Counted from the stretch's first letter, positions 1-11,569 are shown. The stretch: DNA of 64,000 nucleotides from Citrobacter sp. On2M (GCF_018035235.1 NZ_WPCV01000001.1:1-64000); one strand, 5' to 3'. Numbers and translations are program-made. Notes: generated by a model not told the origin, from the letters alone.

Positions 1-1404
1 GTGTCACTTTCGCTTTGGCAGCAGTGTCTTGCCCGATTGCAGGATGAGTTACCAGCCACAGAATTCAGTATGTGGATACGCCCGTTGCAGGCGGAATTGA
101 GCGATAACACGCTGGCTTTGTATGCGCCAAACCGTTTCGTGCTCGATTGGGTAAGGGATAAATACCTCAATAATATTAATGGATTACTCAATAATTTCTG
201 CGGAGCGGATGCCCCACAGCTGCGCTTTGAAGTCGGTACTAAACCCGTCACGCAAACGCTGAAAACGCCGGTCAACAACGTTGTGGCGCCCGCCCACGTG
301 ACCCAGCAAGTGCAACCGCAACGTGCCGCTCCGGCAGCGCGTTCTGGCTGGGATAACGTCCCGGCTCCGGCTGAACCTACCTATCGTTCTAACGTCAACG
401 TCAAACACACGTTTGATAACTTCGTTGAAGGTAAATCTAACCAACTGGCGCGCGCGGCGGCACGTCAGGTGGCGGACAATCCAGGCGGCGCCTACAATCC
501 GTTATTCCTTTATGGCGGTACGGGTCTGGGTAAAACTCACCTGTTGCACGCTGTCGGTAACGGCATTATGGCGCGTAAGCCAAACGCCAAAGTGGTGTAT
601 ATGCACTCCGAGCGTTTTGTGCAGGACATGGTTAAAGCCCTGCAAAACAATGCGATCGAAGAGTTTAAACGCTACTACCGTTCCGTTGACGCGCTGCTGA
701 TTGACGATATCCAATTCTTTGCCAATAAAGAACGATCGCAGGAAGAGTTTTTCCACACCTTCAACGCCTTGCTGGAAGGTAATCAGCAGATCATCCTGAC
801 CTCGGATCGCTATCCGAAGGAGATCAATGGCGTTGAAGATCGTCTGAAATCCCGCTTCGGCTGGGGACTGACTGTCGCGATCGAACCGCCTGAACTGGAA
901 ACACGCGTCGCGATCCTGATGAAAAAGGCAGACGAAAACGACATTCGTCTGCCGGGTGAAGTGGCGTTCTTTATCGCCAAGCGTCTACGCTCTAACGTGC
1001 GTGAACTGGAAGGCGCACTGAACCGCGTGATCGCCAACGCTAACTTTACTGGCCGGGCGATTACTATCGATTTCGTGCGTGAAGCGCTGCGCGATCTGCT
1101 GGCTTTGCAGGAAAAGCTGGTCACCATCGACAATATTCAAAAGACGGTGGCGGAGTATTACAAAATCAAAATTGCGGATCTGCTTTCTAAGCGTCGATCT
1201 CGCTCGGTAGCTCGTCCGCGCCAGATGGCGATGGCGCTGGCAAAAGAGCTCACCAACCACAGTCTGCCGGAAATTGGCGACGCGTTTGGTGGGCGTGACC
1301 ATACTACCGTGCTTCATGCCTGCCGCAAGATTGAGCAGTTGCGTGAAGAAAGCCATGATATTAAAGAAGATTTCTCCAATTTAATCAGAACATTATCTTC
1401 GTGA
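1..1404 (+). CDS. dnaA: Chromosomal replication initiator protein DnaA
   Basis: DnaA binds 9-mer boxes at oriC, oligomerises with ATP, opens the origin and loads DnaB. The 467-residue product has the same length as E. coli DnaA and starts with GTG, as there. Domain I is about residues 1-90 and a Pro/Gln-rich linker runs to about 130. The AAA+ core has Walker A GGTGLGKT at 172-179 and Walker B LLIDD at 232-236. The DNA-binding signature [10 protein letters not shown] lies near residue 435. The gene fills the window from its first base, so its promoters are not visible. It is followed after 4 bp by dnaN, in the conserved dnaA-dnaN-recF-gyrB order. Confidence 0.99.
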   Translation: MSLSLWQQCLARLQDELPATEFSMWIRPLQAELSDNTLALYAPNRFVLDWVRDKYLNNINGLLNNFCGADAPQLRFEVGTKPVTQTLKTPVNNVVAPAHVTQQVQPQRAAPAARSGWDNVPAPAEPTYRSNVNVKHTFDNFVEGKSNQLARAAARQVADNPGGAYNPLFLYGGTGLGKTHLLHAVGNGIMARKPNAKVVYMHSERFVQDMVKALQNNAIEEFKRYYRSVDALLIDDIQFFANKERSQEEFFHTFNALLEGNQQIILTSDRYPKEINGVEDRLKSRFGWGLTVAIEPPELETRVAILMKKADENDIRLPGEVAFFIAKRLRSNVRELEGALNRVIANANFTGRAITIDFVREALRDLLALQEKLVTIDNIQKTVAEYYKIKIADLLSKRRSRSVARPRQMAMALAKELTNHSLPEIGDAFGGRDHTTVLHACRKIEQLREESHDIKEDFSNLIRTLSS

Positions 1405-1408
1405 CGCT

Positions 1409-2509
1409 ATGAAATTTACCGTTGAACGTGAACATTTATTAAAACCGCTTCAGCAGGTCAGCGGCCCGCTGGGTGGACGTCCTACACTGCCGATCCTCGG
1501 AAACCTGCTGCTGCAGGTCGCTGACGGTGCGCTTTCTCTGACCGGTACCGATCTCGAAATGGAGATGGTGGCGCGCGTGGCGTTGATCCAGCCCCATGAA
1601 CCTGGTGCGACCACCGTTCCGGCACGTAAATTCTTCGACATTTGCCGCGGGTTGCCGGAAGGCGCGGAAATAGCCGTTCAACTGGAAGGCGACCGCATGC
1701 TGGTACGCTCTGGTCGCAGCCGTTTCTCGCTGTCCACGCTGCCTGCCGCCGACTTCCCTAATCTGGATGACTGGCAGAGCGAAGTCGAATTCACCCTGCC
1801 GCAGGCCACGATGAAGCGCCTGATTGAAGCCACGCAGTTTTCGATGGCGCATCAGGATGTGCGTTACTACTTAAACGGCATGCTGTTTGAAACCGAAGGG
1901 GAAGAGCTGCGTACTGTGGCGACCGACGGTCACCGTCTGGCGGTTTGTTCAATGCCTGTCGGTCAGCCGTTGCCCAGCCATTCGGTGATCGTACCGCGTA
2001 AAGGTGTGATTGAGCTGATGCGTATGCTTGACGGCGGTGACAACCCGCTGCGCGTGCAGATTGGCAGCAACAATATTCGTGCGCACGTGGGGGATTTCAT
2101 TTTTACCTCCAAGCTGGTTGACGGTCGTTTCCCGGATTATCGCCGCGTACTGCCGAAGAATCCGGACAAACATCTGGAAGCCGGTTGCGATATCCTCAAG
2201 CAGGCGTTTGCTCGTGCGGCGATCCTCTCTAACGAGAAATTCCGCGGCGTGCGTCTGTATGTCAGCGAAAACCAGCTGAAAATCACCGCTAATAACCCGG
2301 AGCAGGAAGAAGCCGAAGAAATTCTGGATGTCTCCTATCCGGGTACTGAACTGGAAATCGGGTTTAACGTTAGCTACGTGCTGGACGTTCTGAACGCGCT
2401 GAAGTGCGAGAATGTGCGTATTCTGCTGACCGATTCCGTATCGAGCGTACAGATTGAAGATGCAGCGTCACAATCTGCAGCCTATGTCGTCATGCCTATG
2501 CGCTTGTAA
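1409..2509 (+). CDS. dnaN: DNA polymerase III beta subunit (sliding clamp)
   Basis: This is the ring-shaped processivity clamp that tethers DNA polymerase III to DNA and serves as landing pad for DnaA-inactivating Hda, MutS and other partners. It is 366 residues, the usual length, made of three repeated clamp folds of about 120 residues. The C-terminus YVVMPMRL is the conserved end that lines the partner-binding pocket. It starts 4 bp after dnaA and is probably co-transcribed with it. Unlike in E. coli, where dnaN and recF abut, about 138 bp separate its stop codon from recF. Confidence 0.99.
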   Translation: MKFTVEREHLLKPLQQVSGPLGGRPTLPILGNLLLQVADGALSLTGTDLEMEMVARVALIQPHEPGATTVPARKFFDICRGLPEGAEIAVQLEGDRMLVRSGRSRFSLSTLPAADFPNLDDWQSEVEFTLPQATMKRLIEATQFSMAHQDVRYYLNGMLFETEGEELRTVATDGHRLAVCSMPVGQPLPSHSVIVPRKGVIELMRMLDGGDNPLRVQIGSNNIRAHVGDFIFTSKLVDGRFPDYRRVLPKNPDKHLEAGCDILKQAFARAAILSNEKFRGVRLYVSENQLKITANNPEQEEAEEILDVSYPGTELEIGFNVSYVLDVLNALKCENVRILLTDSVSSVQIEDAASQSAAYVVMPMRL

Positions 2510-2647
2510 AGAATATCGGGCTATCTTACTTGTTATTCTGGCTCCGGGCAGTGCTCGCAATCCTCACGTACTTCAGTACGCTCCGGTTGCTGTGCGCTGG
2601 CCGTAACCAGACTAACTGCGACGATAACGCCCTGGTTATGAGTTGAT
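2510..2647. repeat. Palindromic intergenic element between dnaN and recF
   Basis: In E. coli recF follows dnaN essentially without a gap. Here 138 bp intervene and hold no credible ORF on the plus strand. The centre is a near-perfect palindrome, CGTACTTCAGTACG (2567-2580). The arms beyond it also match in inverted orientation: GCAA with CAG and GC blocks around 2550-2560 pairs with TTGC and CTG blocks around 2587-2600. Such a sequence would fold into one long hairpin. Size and shape resemble ERIC/IRU-type enterobacterial intergenic repeats, but the sequence does not match the ERIC consensus I know. The family is unassigned. Confidence 0.6.
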
Positions 2648-3721
2648 ATGTCGCTATCCCGACTCCTGATTAAAGATTTCCGCAATATTGAAAATGCGGA
2701 TCTCGCTTTATCTCCCGGCTTTAACTTCCTGGTAGGCGCTAACGGCAGCGGCAAAACCAGCGTGCTGGAAGCTATCTATACGCTCGGCCACGGCCGGGCG
2801 TTTCGTAGTTTGCAAATTGGCCGCGTGATTCGCCACGAACAAGAATCGTTTGTTTTACACGGGCGTTTGCAGGGTGATGAGCGTGAGACGTCGATTGGTC
2901 TAACGAAAGACAAACTGGGCGACAGCAAAGTGCGCATTGACGGCACTGACGGGCACAAGGTCGCCGAGCTGGCGCACCTGATGCCGATGCAACTGATAAC
3001 GCCTGAAGGGTTTACTTTACTCAATGGCGGCCCCAAATACAGAAGAGCATTCCTTGACTGGGGATGCTTTCACAATGAAGCCGGCTTTTTCACTGCCTGG
3101 AGCAATCTGAAGCGGCTGCTCAAGCAGCGCAATGCGGCACTGCGCCAGGTAAGTCGTTATGAGCAACTGCGCCCGTGGGATAAAGAACTGATCCCGTTGG
3201 CGGAACAAATCAGCGCCTGGCGCGCGGAGTACAGCGCCGGTATCGCGCAAGATATGGCGGATACCTGCCAGCAGTTTCTTCCCGAGTTCTCTCTCTCCTT
3301 CTCATTCCAGCGCGGCTGGGAGAAAGAGACAGATTACGCCGAAGTGCTGGAACGCAGTTTTGAACGCGATCGCATGTTGACCTACACCGCGCACGGTCCG
3401 CATAAGGCGGATTTTCGCATTCGTGCCGACGGCGCGCCGGTGGAAGACACGTTGTCGCGTGGGCAGCTCAAGCTGCTGATGTGCGCCTTACGTCTGGCGC
3501 AAGGGGAGTTCCTGACCCGCGAAAGCGGACGGCGCTGCCTGTACCTGATAGATGATTTTGCCTCTGAACTGGATGATGCGCGTCGTGGGCTGCTGGCCAG
3601 CCGCTTAAAAGCTACGCAATCTCAAGTCTTTGTCAGCGCAATCAGCGCTGAACACGTTATAGACATGTCCGATGAAAATTCGAAGATGTTTACCGTGGAA
3701 AAGGGTAAAATAACGGATTAA
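2648..3721 (+). CDS. recF: Recombination mediator RecF
   Basis: RecF is an SMC-like ATPase that, with RecO and RecR, loads RecA onto SSB-coated gapped DNA and helps restart stalled forks. The 357-residue product is full length. Walker A GANGSGKT is at residues 30-37. The ABC-type signature is SRGQLKLL in the C-terminal third, followed by Walker [13 protein letters not shown]. The start [14 protein letters not shown] matches the family. The gene is cut off from direct translational coupling to dnaN by the palindromic element upstream. It is followed after 28 bp by gyrB. Confidence 0.98.
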   Translation: MSLSRLLIKDFRNIENADLALSPGFNFLVGANGSGKTSVLEAIYTLGHGRAFRSLQIGRVIRHEQESFVLHGRLQGDERETSIGLTKDKLGDSKVRIDGTDGHKVAELAHLMPMQLITPEGFTLLNGGPKYRRAFLDWGCFHNEAGFFTAWSNLKRLLKQRNAALRQVSRYEQLRPWDKELIPLAEQISAWRAEYSAGIAQDMADTCQQFLPEFSLSFSFQRGWEKETDYAEVLERSFERDRMLTYTAHGPHKADFRIRADGAPVEDTLSRGQLKLLMCALRLAQGEFLTRESGRRCLYLIDDFASELDDARRGLLASRLKATQSQVFVSAISAEHVIDMSDENSKMFTVEKGKITD

Positions 3722-3731
3722 CCCAAGATAA

Positions 3732-6164
<2,433 letters not shown>

Positions 6165-6193
6165 GTCGTTTTGAACATTACGATCCTGACGAA

Positions 6194-6222
6194 AACGCCT
6201 GAATTTGTTCAGGCGTTTTTTT
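6194..6222 (+). terminator. Rho-independent terminator of gyrB
   Basis: A perfect 10-bp stem, AACGCCTGAA (6194-6203) with TTCAGGCGTT (6208-6217), closes a TTTG loop and runs into a T tract. It lies 30 bp past the gyrB stop and separates it from the convergent operon ending at 6242. Confidence 0.93.
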
Positions 6223-6241
6223 ATGGTCTGTCTGAAGGTGA

Positions 6242-8185
6242 TTAGATAATCTGCCGGCCAAAAGGAATGCAGTGAGCGACTATATTATTCACCGTAACGA
6301 TAAGGTTCTCATTTTCAATATTTATTTGGATATCATCATCTCCTGAAAAGTCGGTGACAGTGATATGAATGACCCGCTTTTCTGTTGAACGCATCGTGAG
6401 ATACGTCAGCTCTGATATTGAGGGATTGTTTGGCCCTTTGCCGTGGAAGAGCACGCTATTACCTGCCGATAAGCAATAAACCGTGAACTTATCCGGCGAC
6501 TGCCAGCGCAATTTTACGGGGGTATCCAGATTAACGGCATCAACAGCCATAATGTGCGGGAAGAGCGTGACGGTGTGCCTGGTGCAGAGCGGTTCAGCAT
6601 TAATCAGGTAACTGGTATTAATCTCCTGATTGTGCGGGTTATCAACTGTAATAATATCAATTAATAAGTCGCTACTTGTGGTGATGTTTCGACGAAAAAC
6701 CACGTCTTTGTAGGCCTCTGCATCCCATTCGACGCGGGTTTTACTGTCAGGGAGCATTGGCATACTTTGCCACTCGACTTCGGTAACCAGTTGTACCGTG
6801 CCATTTTCTTCACGGTATAGCACCACGCTGGGATTTGCCGGTGCCTGGTTTTTCCCATTAATACAGAGTGTGTTATGTGAAAAAGAGTTCTTAAAGTAAC
6901 CGTAATGCAGCGGTGCGCCGTAGCCTGTGGTACCAAGGTCCGGAAAAATTGCCCGGCCATTATTAAACACGGTTAACCCCAGTCGATCATAGTGATCGTG
7001 CTCGCCGCCATAAGGTGTGTGTTTGACACAAATAGCACGCCCAAGTTTATTCCGGATAATCGTCAGACCGCTTTCTGCTGTATGCAGCGTCTCCTGTGGT
7101 GGTAAAAGAGCCTGTGAAGGGAGCGTTTTCCCGTAAAATACTGCATCAATACTGTTTCGAGGGTGCTGGCTGTAAATCTGTTTTAATAGCTGTCCATATT
7201 CTGGTGTGTCGTAATACCACCAGGCAAACTCATAAATATCGCTATGCGTCAGTTTTTCCTGGCCGTTCACACAGTCGTTAATTTTCGGCAGCGTCATATC
7301 TGGCATTAACTGCGTCAGTGGTACGCTCAACATTTTTGGATACCAGGCGGTTTCCAGCAAACTGTAGTCCGAACCACGGGCGACTTTTTCATAGGCGAAA
7401 AATCCCTGCAGCGCGTAAAAATGGTAATGCAGAGAACCTTCAAACCACAAACCGTCAGGCATTAAGGCATGTTCTAACTGGTATCGAAGCCCGTACTGGC
7501 TGTTAACCGCAAATTCGAGATACGTTTTATCATCTAGCACAGCCCCAATAATGCCGATTGCAGCGCTGATTTTGACTTCATGGTTGTGGATCTGATTACA
7601 GCGATGTTGCATAAGGAAATCTGCTCCCGCACGTAAGAGACGTTCAGCGATATACAGGTCTTCCTCTGCGGTGAGTTTATTGCGGATAATGTCGAAGCCT
7701 CTGGCAAAATCGGAATGGCAGTTGGCCTCGCATAATGTCTGTGCATTTGCTTTTCCGGGGCCATTGTAGGGAATTCCGCCGTGCTCCTGATAATCCGGAT
7801 AATATCTGGCGTAAAGCATCAGAATATCCCGCACTTTGCTGAGATAACGGGCCTCATCGGTCAGCAACCACAGTACCGCCAGTTCATAACACGCTTTTGC
7901 ATTTAAGCCATTAAGCCAGCGCCACCATGCGCCATCATAAGGCTCACCGGAAAATGTTGTACCATCCACGGGGCAGCGATGCACTTCTGGCGAATGGCGA
8001 TCCCACATTAAACGTACGCTGTGCTCCGGGCAAAAAAAGTAGTGGTTCCAGGTCGCGCATCCCGTTTCAGGAACCAGAACCGGATTATTGATAACATCGC
8101 TGTTGCTTGCTCTCAGCGCGTTTATCATCTCTGGCCTGGCGAGTTCACGGGCCTGCAGTACTTGCTTTTGTGTAAACTGCTTCAT
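6242..8185 (-). CDS. Heparinase II/III-family polysaccharide/oligouronide lyase, cytoplasmic
   Basis: The protein (647 residues) has the two-part layout of heparinase II/III-type lyases: an N-terminal alpha/alpha toroid and a C-terminal beta-sandwich. Features seen are a Cys pair (C52, C71, the latter in CPVDG), IHNHE around 199-203 with a candidate catalytic Asn-His, DGLWFEGSLHYHFYAL at 244-259 with the candidate Tyr/His, GGEHDHYDRLGL at 393-404 and SFSHNTL at 434-440. These resemble oligoalginate and heparinase-like lyases. The N-terminus (MKQFTQKQVLQARELAR) has no signal peptide, so it should act in the cytoplasm, cleaving imported unsaturated oligouronides to monomers. It is the last gene of a four-gene operon, 10 bp after the secreted lyase. 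The substrate is not predictable from sequence. Confidence 0.8.
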   Translation of the reverse strand: MKQFTQKQVLQARELARPEMINALRASNSDVINNPVLVPETGCATWNHYFFCPEHSVRLMWDRHSPEVHRCPVDGTTFSGEPYDGAWWRWLNGLNAKACYELAVLWLLTDEARYLSKVRDILMLYARYYPDYQEHGGIPYNGPGKANAQTLCEANCHSDFARGFDIIRNKLTAEEDLYIAERLLRAGADFLMQHRCNQIHNHEVKISAAIGIIGAVLDDKTYLEFAVNSQYGLRYQLEHALMPDGLWFEGSLHYHFYALQGFFAYEKVARGSDYSLLETAWYPKMLSVPLTQLMPDMTLPKINDCVNGQEKLTHSDIYEFAWWYYDTPEYGQLLKQIYSQHPRNSIDAVFYGKTLPSQALLPPQETLHTAESGLTIIRNKLGRAICVKHTPYGGEHDHYDRLGLTVFNNGRAIFPDLGTTGYGAPLHYGYFKNSFSHNTLCINGKNQAPANPSVVLYREENGTVQLVTEVEWQSMPMLPDSKTRVEWDAEAYKDVVFRRNITTSSDLLIDIITVDNPHNQEINTSYLINAEPLCTRHTVTLFPHIMAVDAVNLDTPVKLRWQSPDKFTVYCLSAGNSVLFHGKGPNNPSISELTYLTMRSTEKRVIHITVTDFSGDDDIQINIENENLIVTVNNIVAHCIPFGRQII

Positions 8186-8195
8186 ATCGTCCTCG

Positions 8196-9419
8196 TTATT
8201 TCACCAGCACCGATCCTGGGATCAGGATATTGATATCCTTAGGGTTTTCCTTTGTCATAATGGCTGCATTTTTAATGAAGCTCATATCCTGATACGCTCT
8301 TGCAGCCGCGAGTAATGGTCCTGTTGCTTCAGAAGGCGTATAGCGGATATCTTCATGCCCCCAGGCTGTCTGCGGCTTGCCGGTTTGTTCGCTTATTAGC
8401 AAAAAGGCTTTTTTCATCGTGCGGTTATCCAATTCGAAACCCCAGACATCATTTTGCGCTTTCTCGCCATAGCGTCCCATGTGTGCATAAGCGGATAGTG
8501 CAAAATTAGTGTAATGGAACGAGCGTGTGCGCTCGGTTTCAGATGTGATTTCCCCGGCAGCGTTTACCTGAGAAATCAGGTGGCGCAATTTGAAAATTTC
8601 CACCTGCCGTGATGCTTGCTGCTGTTGATCGGTAAACAGAGAAAATGCTGTAACCTGCGCGTCATACCATGCGCCGTGATTGTTATACCAGTTCGACTCT
8701 TCAAAGCCGTTGTGACTCGTTAACAACCATTGTGTATAGTCTGCATACCATTTTTTATACCCTTTCAGCGCCTGCGAGGGGATATGACCCGAGTTTTCCA
8801 GCAAAACAATGCTGTCAGCCACATCGATCAAAACGCGGGTATCGATAATCCCAATTCCACGTCCGTCGACTTTTCCGGGGATCGCCTGTGCATAGTTTAA
8901 GTTAGGGTTCATTCGGGTTTTACTGTCGAGAAACCAGGCCTGTAACAATTGCTGCGCTTTTTTCGCATATTTATCCTCGCCACTGTAAAACCACGCCAGC
9001 GCCAGCGCCCGAACATCATCGGAGAATTGCACCATGCGCTTACTGTCGGTACCGTTCGTTTTAGAATCCGGGTTTATTTGTCCATCTTTACGGATATAGG
9101 GCATGCCATTTTTACTATCAGGATTTGGCCACCAGTAGGGACCAAAGCTGTAGTAGTCATGTTTATTTCCAGAAACCGGCGTTAAGGTTTTGTCCATGAC
9201 CGAATACACGGAATGAGTGAGCGCCATGTCAGCCTGTTGCAACAGTGCTTGCCAGGCTGGTGTGTATTGGACATCGTGTTGACTAATGCTTTGCTTGATG
9301 CTCAACATTTGTTCACAATCATAAGTCAGGCAAGGGTCATGTTGAGCGGCCAGGATAGTATTTTGTGAACAGAAAACCCCGCTGACAATTAATGCCAGAA
9401 AATGTATTTTACATTTCAT
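8196..9419 (-). CDS. Secreted alginate-lyase-superfamily protein
   Basis: A 407-residue exported protein. The signal peptide is about residues 1-25, with a hydrophobic core FLALIVSGVF and likely cleavage after ILAA. The mature part has the alpha/alpha-toroid alginate lyase (PL5-like) pattern: YYSFGPYWWPNP at 89-100, a central NNHGAWYD at 246-253 supplying candidate Asn-His, and RTRSFHY at 297-303 supplying candidate Arg and Tyr. That arrangement fits the catalytic set known in AlgL. It would be a periplasmic endolyase acting on a mannuronate-, glucuronate- or related uronate polymer. It lies 14 bp after the porin gene and 10 bp before the cytoplasmic lyase, so all are probably one transcript. 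True alginate specificity is unproven. Confidence 0.8.
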   Translation of the reverse strand: MKCKIHFLALIVSGVFCSQNTILAAQHDPCLTYDCEQMLSIKQSISQHDVQYTPAWQALLQQADMALTHSVYSVMDKTLTPVSGNKHDYYSFGPYWWPNPDSKNGMPYIRKDGQINPDSKTNGTDSKRMVQFSDDVRALALAWFYSGEDKYAKKAQQLLQAWFLDSKTRMNPNLNYAQAIPGKVDGRGIGIIDTRVLIDVADSIVLLENSGHIPSQALKGYKKWYADYTQWLLTSHNGFEESNWYNNHGAWYDAQVTAFSLFTDQQQQASRQVEIFKLRHLISQVNAAGEITSETERTRSFHYTNFALSAYAHMGRYGEKAQNDVWGFELDNRTMKKAFLLISEQTGKPQTAWGHEDIRYTPSEATGPLLAAARAYQDMSFIKNAAIMTKENPKDINILIPGSVLVK

Positions 9420-9433
9420 CTTTTTTAGCCTGT

Positions 9434-10132
9434 TTATTCGAAGTTGATGGTTAATCCGATGCGGAAGCGGTTTTCTGTTAATCCTGACTCACTATTATAT
9501 TTTCCTTGTTGCTCCATATAATCCCACTCAACATAAGGTTGAAATGTTTTGTTGAGTTTATATTTAATGACCAGATCATTTTCATAGGCACTTTTCTTGC
9601 CATTGTTATAATGGAAATCATTCACATAGCGATAGAACACGGGGTTATCCTGAATACTAAAGTATTCATTCTGCCAGCCGAGATATAAATCCAGTCGTTC
9701 AACGCTTCCTTTATCCTGAGTACCCGAAAGATCTTTTGAGTCATACTGATTCCAGTCATAACGAAAACGAACTCCAGAGTAGACCGTATCAGTCATATTC
9801 CAGATTATTTTGACGTAAGGGCGAACTTGTGCGCCATCGGTGCTCCAGTGATAAACTATCCCCGGCTGTATTGCCACCATTGGGCTTAGTTTATATTTAT
9901 AGTTCCCTTCAATTTCATTGTAACTGATCGTGGATTGATCGAGGTTATCGTTACCTTGCTTATTATCGGTTTCCATACTCAGCCAGTAACCGGATTTAAA
10001 ACTTTGGCTCATTTTAAAGCGAGACTCGTAACTATGGCTGGCCTCTTTATAGCCGCCACGCATATCAAATGTCATGGCGTGGCCGACGATAGGGCAGCAG
10101 CAAGCCGCCAGCAATAAAGCTGTTTTTTTCAT
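9434..10132 (-). CDS. KdgM-family oligouronide-specific outer-membrane porin
   Basis: A 232-residue outer-membrane beta-barrel with signal peptide MKKTALLLAACCCPIVGHA. The mature protein opens with FDMRGGYKEASHSYESRFKM, the start typical of KdgM/NanC/OmpL porins. Alternating aromatic strands follow, with a strand-like C-terminus RFRIGLTINFE. KdgM porins are monomeric 12-stranded channels with a basic lumen that passes acidic oligosaccharides. It sits 23 bp after the MFS transporter and 14 bp before the secreted lyase. The context therefore suggests it admits acidic oligo- or polysaccharide fragments to the periplasm. Confidence 0.87.
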   Translation of the reverse strand: MKKTALLLAACCCPIVGHAMTFDMRGGYKEASHSYESRFKMSQSFKSGYWLSMETDNKQGNDNLDQSTISYNEIEGNYKYKLSPMVAIQPGIVYHWSTDGAQVRPYVKIIWNMTDTVYSGVRFRYDWNQYDSKDLSGTQDKGSVERLDLYLGWQNEYFSIQDNPVFYRYVNDFHYNNGKKSAYENDLVIKYKLNKTFQPYVEWDYMEQQGKYNSESGLTENRFRIGLTINFE

Positions 10133-10155
10133 AAAAAGTTTTCCTTGCCGATAAT

Positions 10156-11424
10156 TTATGCCGTGATGGCTTGTGTGGTTTTTTTAGGTGTTTTTATTAG
10201 GGTCCACAGGAAAAGTGCGCCGATTAAATCGAAAACGCCCAATCCTACGAAAAAGGCGTTATAACCGATAACAGTAACCATGGCGCCGAGGAACAAACCA
10301 AATAAGAAATTACCCATACTACCGGTAAATGCGGCAAAGCCTGTTGCAGTCCCTACTTCCTGTTTAGGAAACAGATCGGAAGACATACTGATGACCGTGA
10401 TAGACAGGCACTGGTGGGCGAAGCCCGCAACACAGAATAGGGCAATCGCAATATAAACATCGGTAACAAAGCCAACGGCTGCCATCGATAACATCAAAAT
10501 AGAGGCGAACGTGAAGGTGATCCGTTTTGCATTCAGTACACAGAAACCTCGATTAACCAGTATGCGAGACAGATAACCCGCAAAGATACAGCCGAAATCA
10601 GCCGTCAGAAAGGGGAGCCAGGCGAACATTGCGATATGTGCCATATCCATATGGCGAACGGTGACAAGATACAGCGGCATCCAGTAATGCAGCGTTCCCC
10701 ATGCAGGATCGGCCATAAAGCGGGGTAATGAGATAGCCCATAAATTGCGGTTAGTGATAATAGAACGAAGCGTCGCTTTTTCTTTTACCACTTCGATTTG
10801 GTCGGCAAGGACTGCATCATGTTCCGCTTTGATCAGTGCAGGATGTTGTTCTGGTGAGCGATAGAAAATGTACCAGATTACCGCCCATACAATTCCTATT
10901 GCACCAGTAACGACAAATGACATTTCCCAGTTGTAATTAACGATCGCCCACACGACTAACGGCGGCGCCAGCATCGCACCGACGGAGGTTCCCAGACTAT
11001 AAACGCCACAGGCTAATCCTCTTTCCTTTGCTGGAAACCACTCGGCGGTAACTTTCATACCCGCCGGGTTAAAGGCGGCCTCCGTTAACCCTAAACCACC
11101 GCGCAGCCATGCCATTGGCAACCAGGTGCTACATAGGCCTGTGAGCATATTAAAGATTGACCACAGGGCCGCCAGTAGAGCAAAACTTAATCGCAAACCG
11201 AATTTATCGATAATAAAGCCGCATGCGATGCCGCCAATCGCATAAGTGAAGGGGAAGACAGAGACAATCCAGGAATACTGCTCGCTCGACAGCCCTAATG
11301 TTTTCATCATCTCAGGAGCAGCTACCCCGAGGGTGCTTCTTGCGAGATAGTTGGTAATGGTGCCCAGCATCACAAGGACGATGATATACCATCGCAAATT
11401 CTTAATTTTCATTGTTGGTCTCAT
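10156..11424 (-). CDS. MFS transporter, anion:cation symporter family (hexuronate/oligouronide-like)
   Basis: A 422-residue inner-membrane protein with about 12 transmembrane segments. NYLARSTLGVAAPEMMKTLGLSSEQYSWIVSVFPFTYAIGG near the N-terminus is characteristic of the ACS family (ExuT, GudP, DgoT-like), proton symporters for sugar acids. It is the first gene of the operon, so it should import the product of the periplasmic lyase. Because the next lyase is cytoplasmic, the cargo may be a di- or oligouronide and not a monomer. Two starts are possible: ATG at 11424 or ATG at 11412 (MKIKNLRWY). The second is closer to the family start; neither has a strong ribosome binding site. Confidence 0.85.
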   Translation of the reverse strand: MRPTMKIKNLRWYIIVLVMLGTITNYLARSTLGVAAPEMMKTLGLSSEQYSWIVSVFPFTYAIGGIACGFIIDKFGLRLSFALLAALWSIFNMLTGLCSTWLPMAWLRGGLGLTEAAFNPAGMKVTAEWFPAKERGLACGVYSLGTSVGAMLAPPLVVWAIVNYNWEMSFVVTGAIGIVWAVIWYIFYRSPEQHPALIKAEHDAVLADQIEVVKEKATLRSIITNRNLWAISLPRFMADPAWGTLHYWMPLYLVTVRHMDMAHIAMFAWLPFLTADFGCIFAGYLSRILVNRGFCVLNAKRITFTFASILMLSMAAVGFVTDVYIAIALFCVAGFAHQCLSITVISMSSDLFPKQEVGTATGFAAFTGSMGNFLFGLFLGAMVTVIGYNAFFVGLGVFDLIGALFLWTLIKTPKKTTQAITA

Positions 11425-11463
11425 GTATACAGTTAATGATTTTAAGAAACAGTGAATCTATAA

Positions 11464-11484
11464 AAATGAAACGCTGTTTTGTAT
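11464..11484. promoter_or_regulatory. KdgR-like operator candidate upstream of the uronide operon
   Basis: AATGAAACGCTGTTTTGT lies 40-60 bp upstream of the MFS transporter start. Its core, AAAC-GCT-GTTT, is an 11-bp palindrome and GAAA...TTT spacing resembles sites of KdgR, the IclR-family repressor of pectin/oligouronide genes. The right half departs from the consensus, and KdgR itself would be encoded elsewhere. Confidence 0.3.
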
Positions 11485-11547
11485 GCATAAGACTCAAAAA
11501 TGATATTAATTTCCGTGAGGAAATTCACACTTACATGAAGCAAAGAA

Positions 11548-11569
11548 ATACACAAAATATTTTGTGTAT
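11548..11569. promoter_or_regulatory. Perfect 22-bp palindrome, probable operator
   Basis: The half-site ATACACAAAAT is followed directly by its exact reverse complement, with no spacer and no mismatch. It is centred about 134 bp upstream of the MFS start. No T tract or gene end is nearby, so it is not a terminator. The likeliest role is a binding site for a dimeric regulator, possibly GntR-type because of the TTGTGTAT/ATACACAA half. That regulator is not in the window. Confidence 0.5.
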
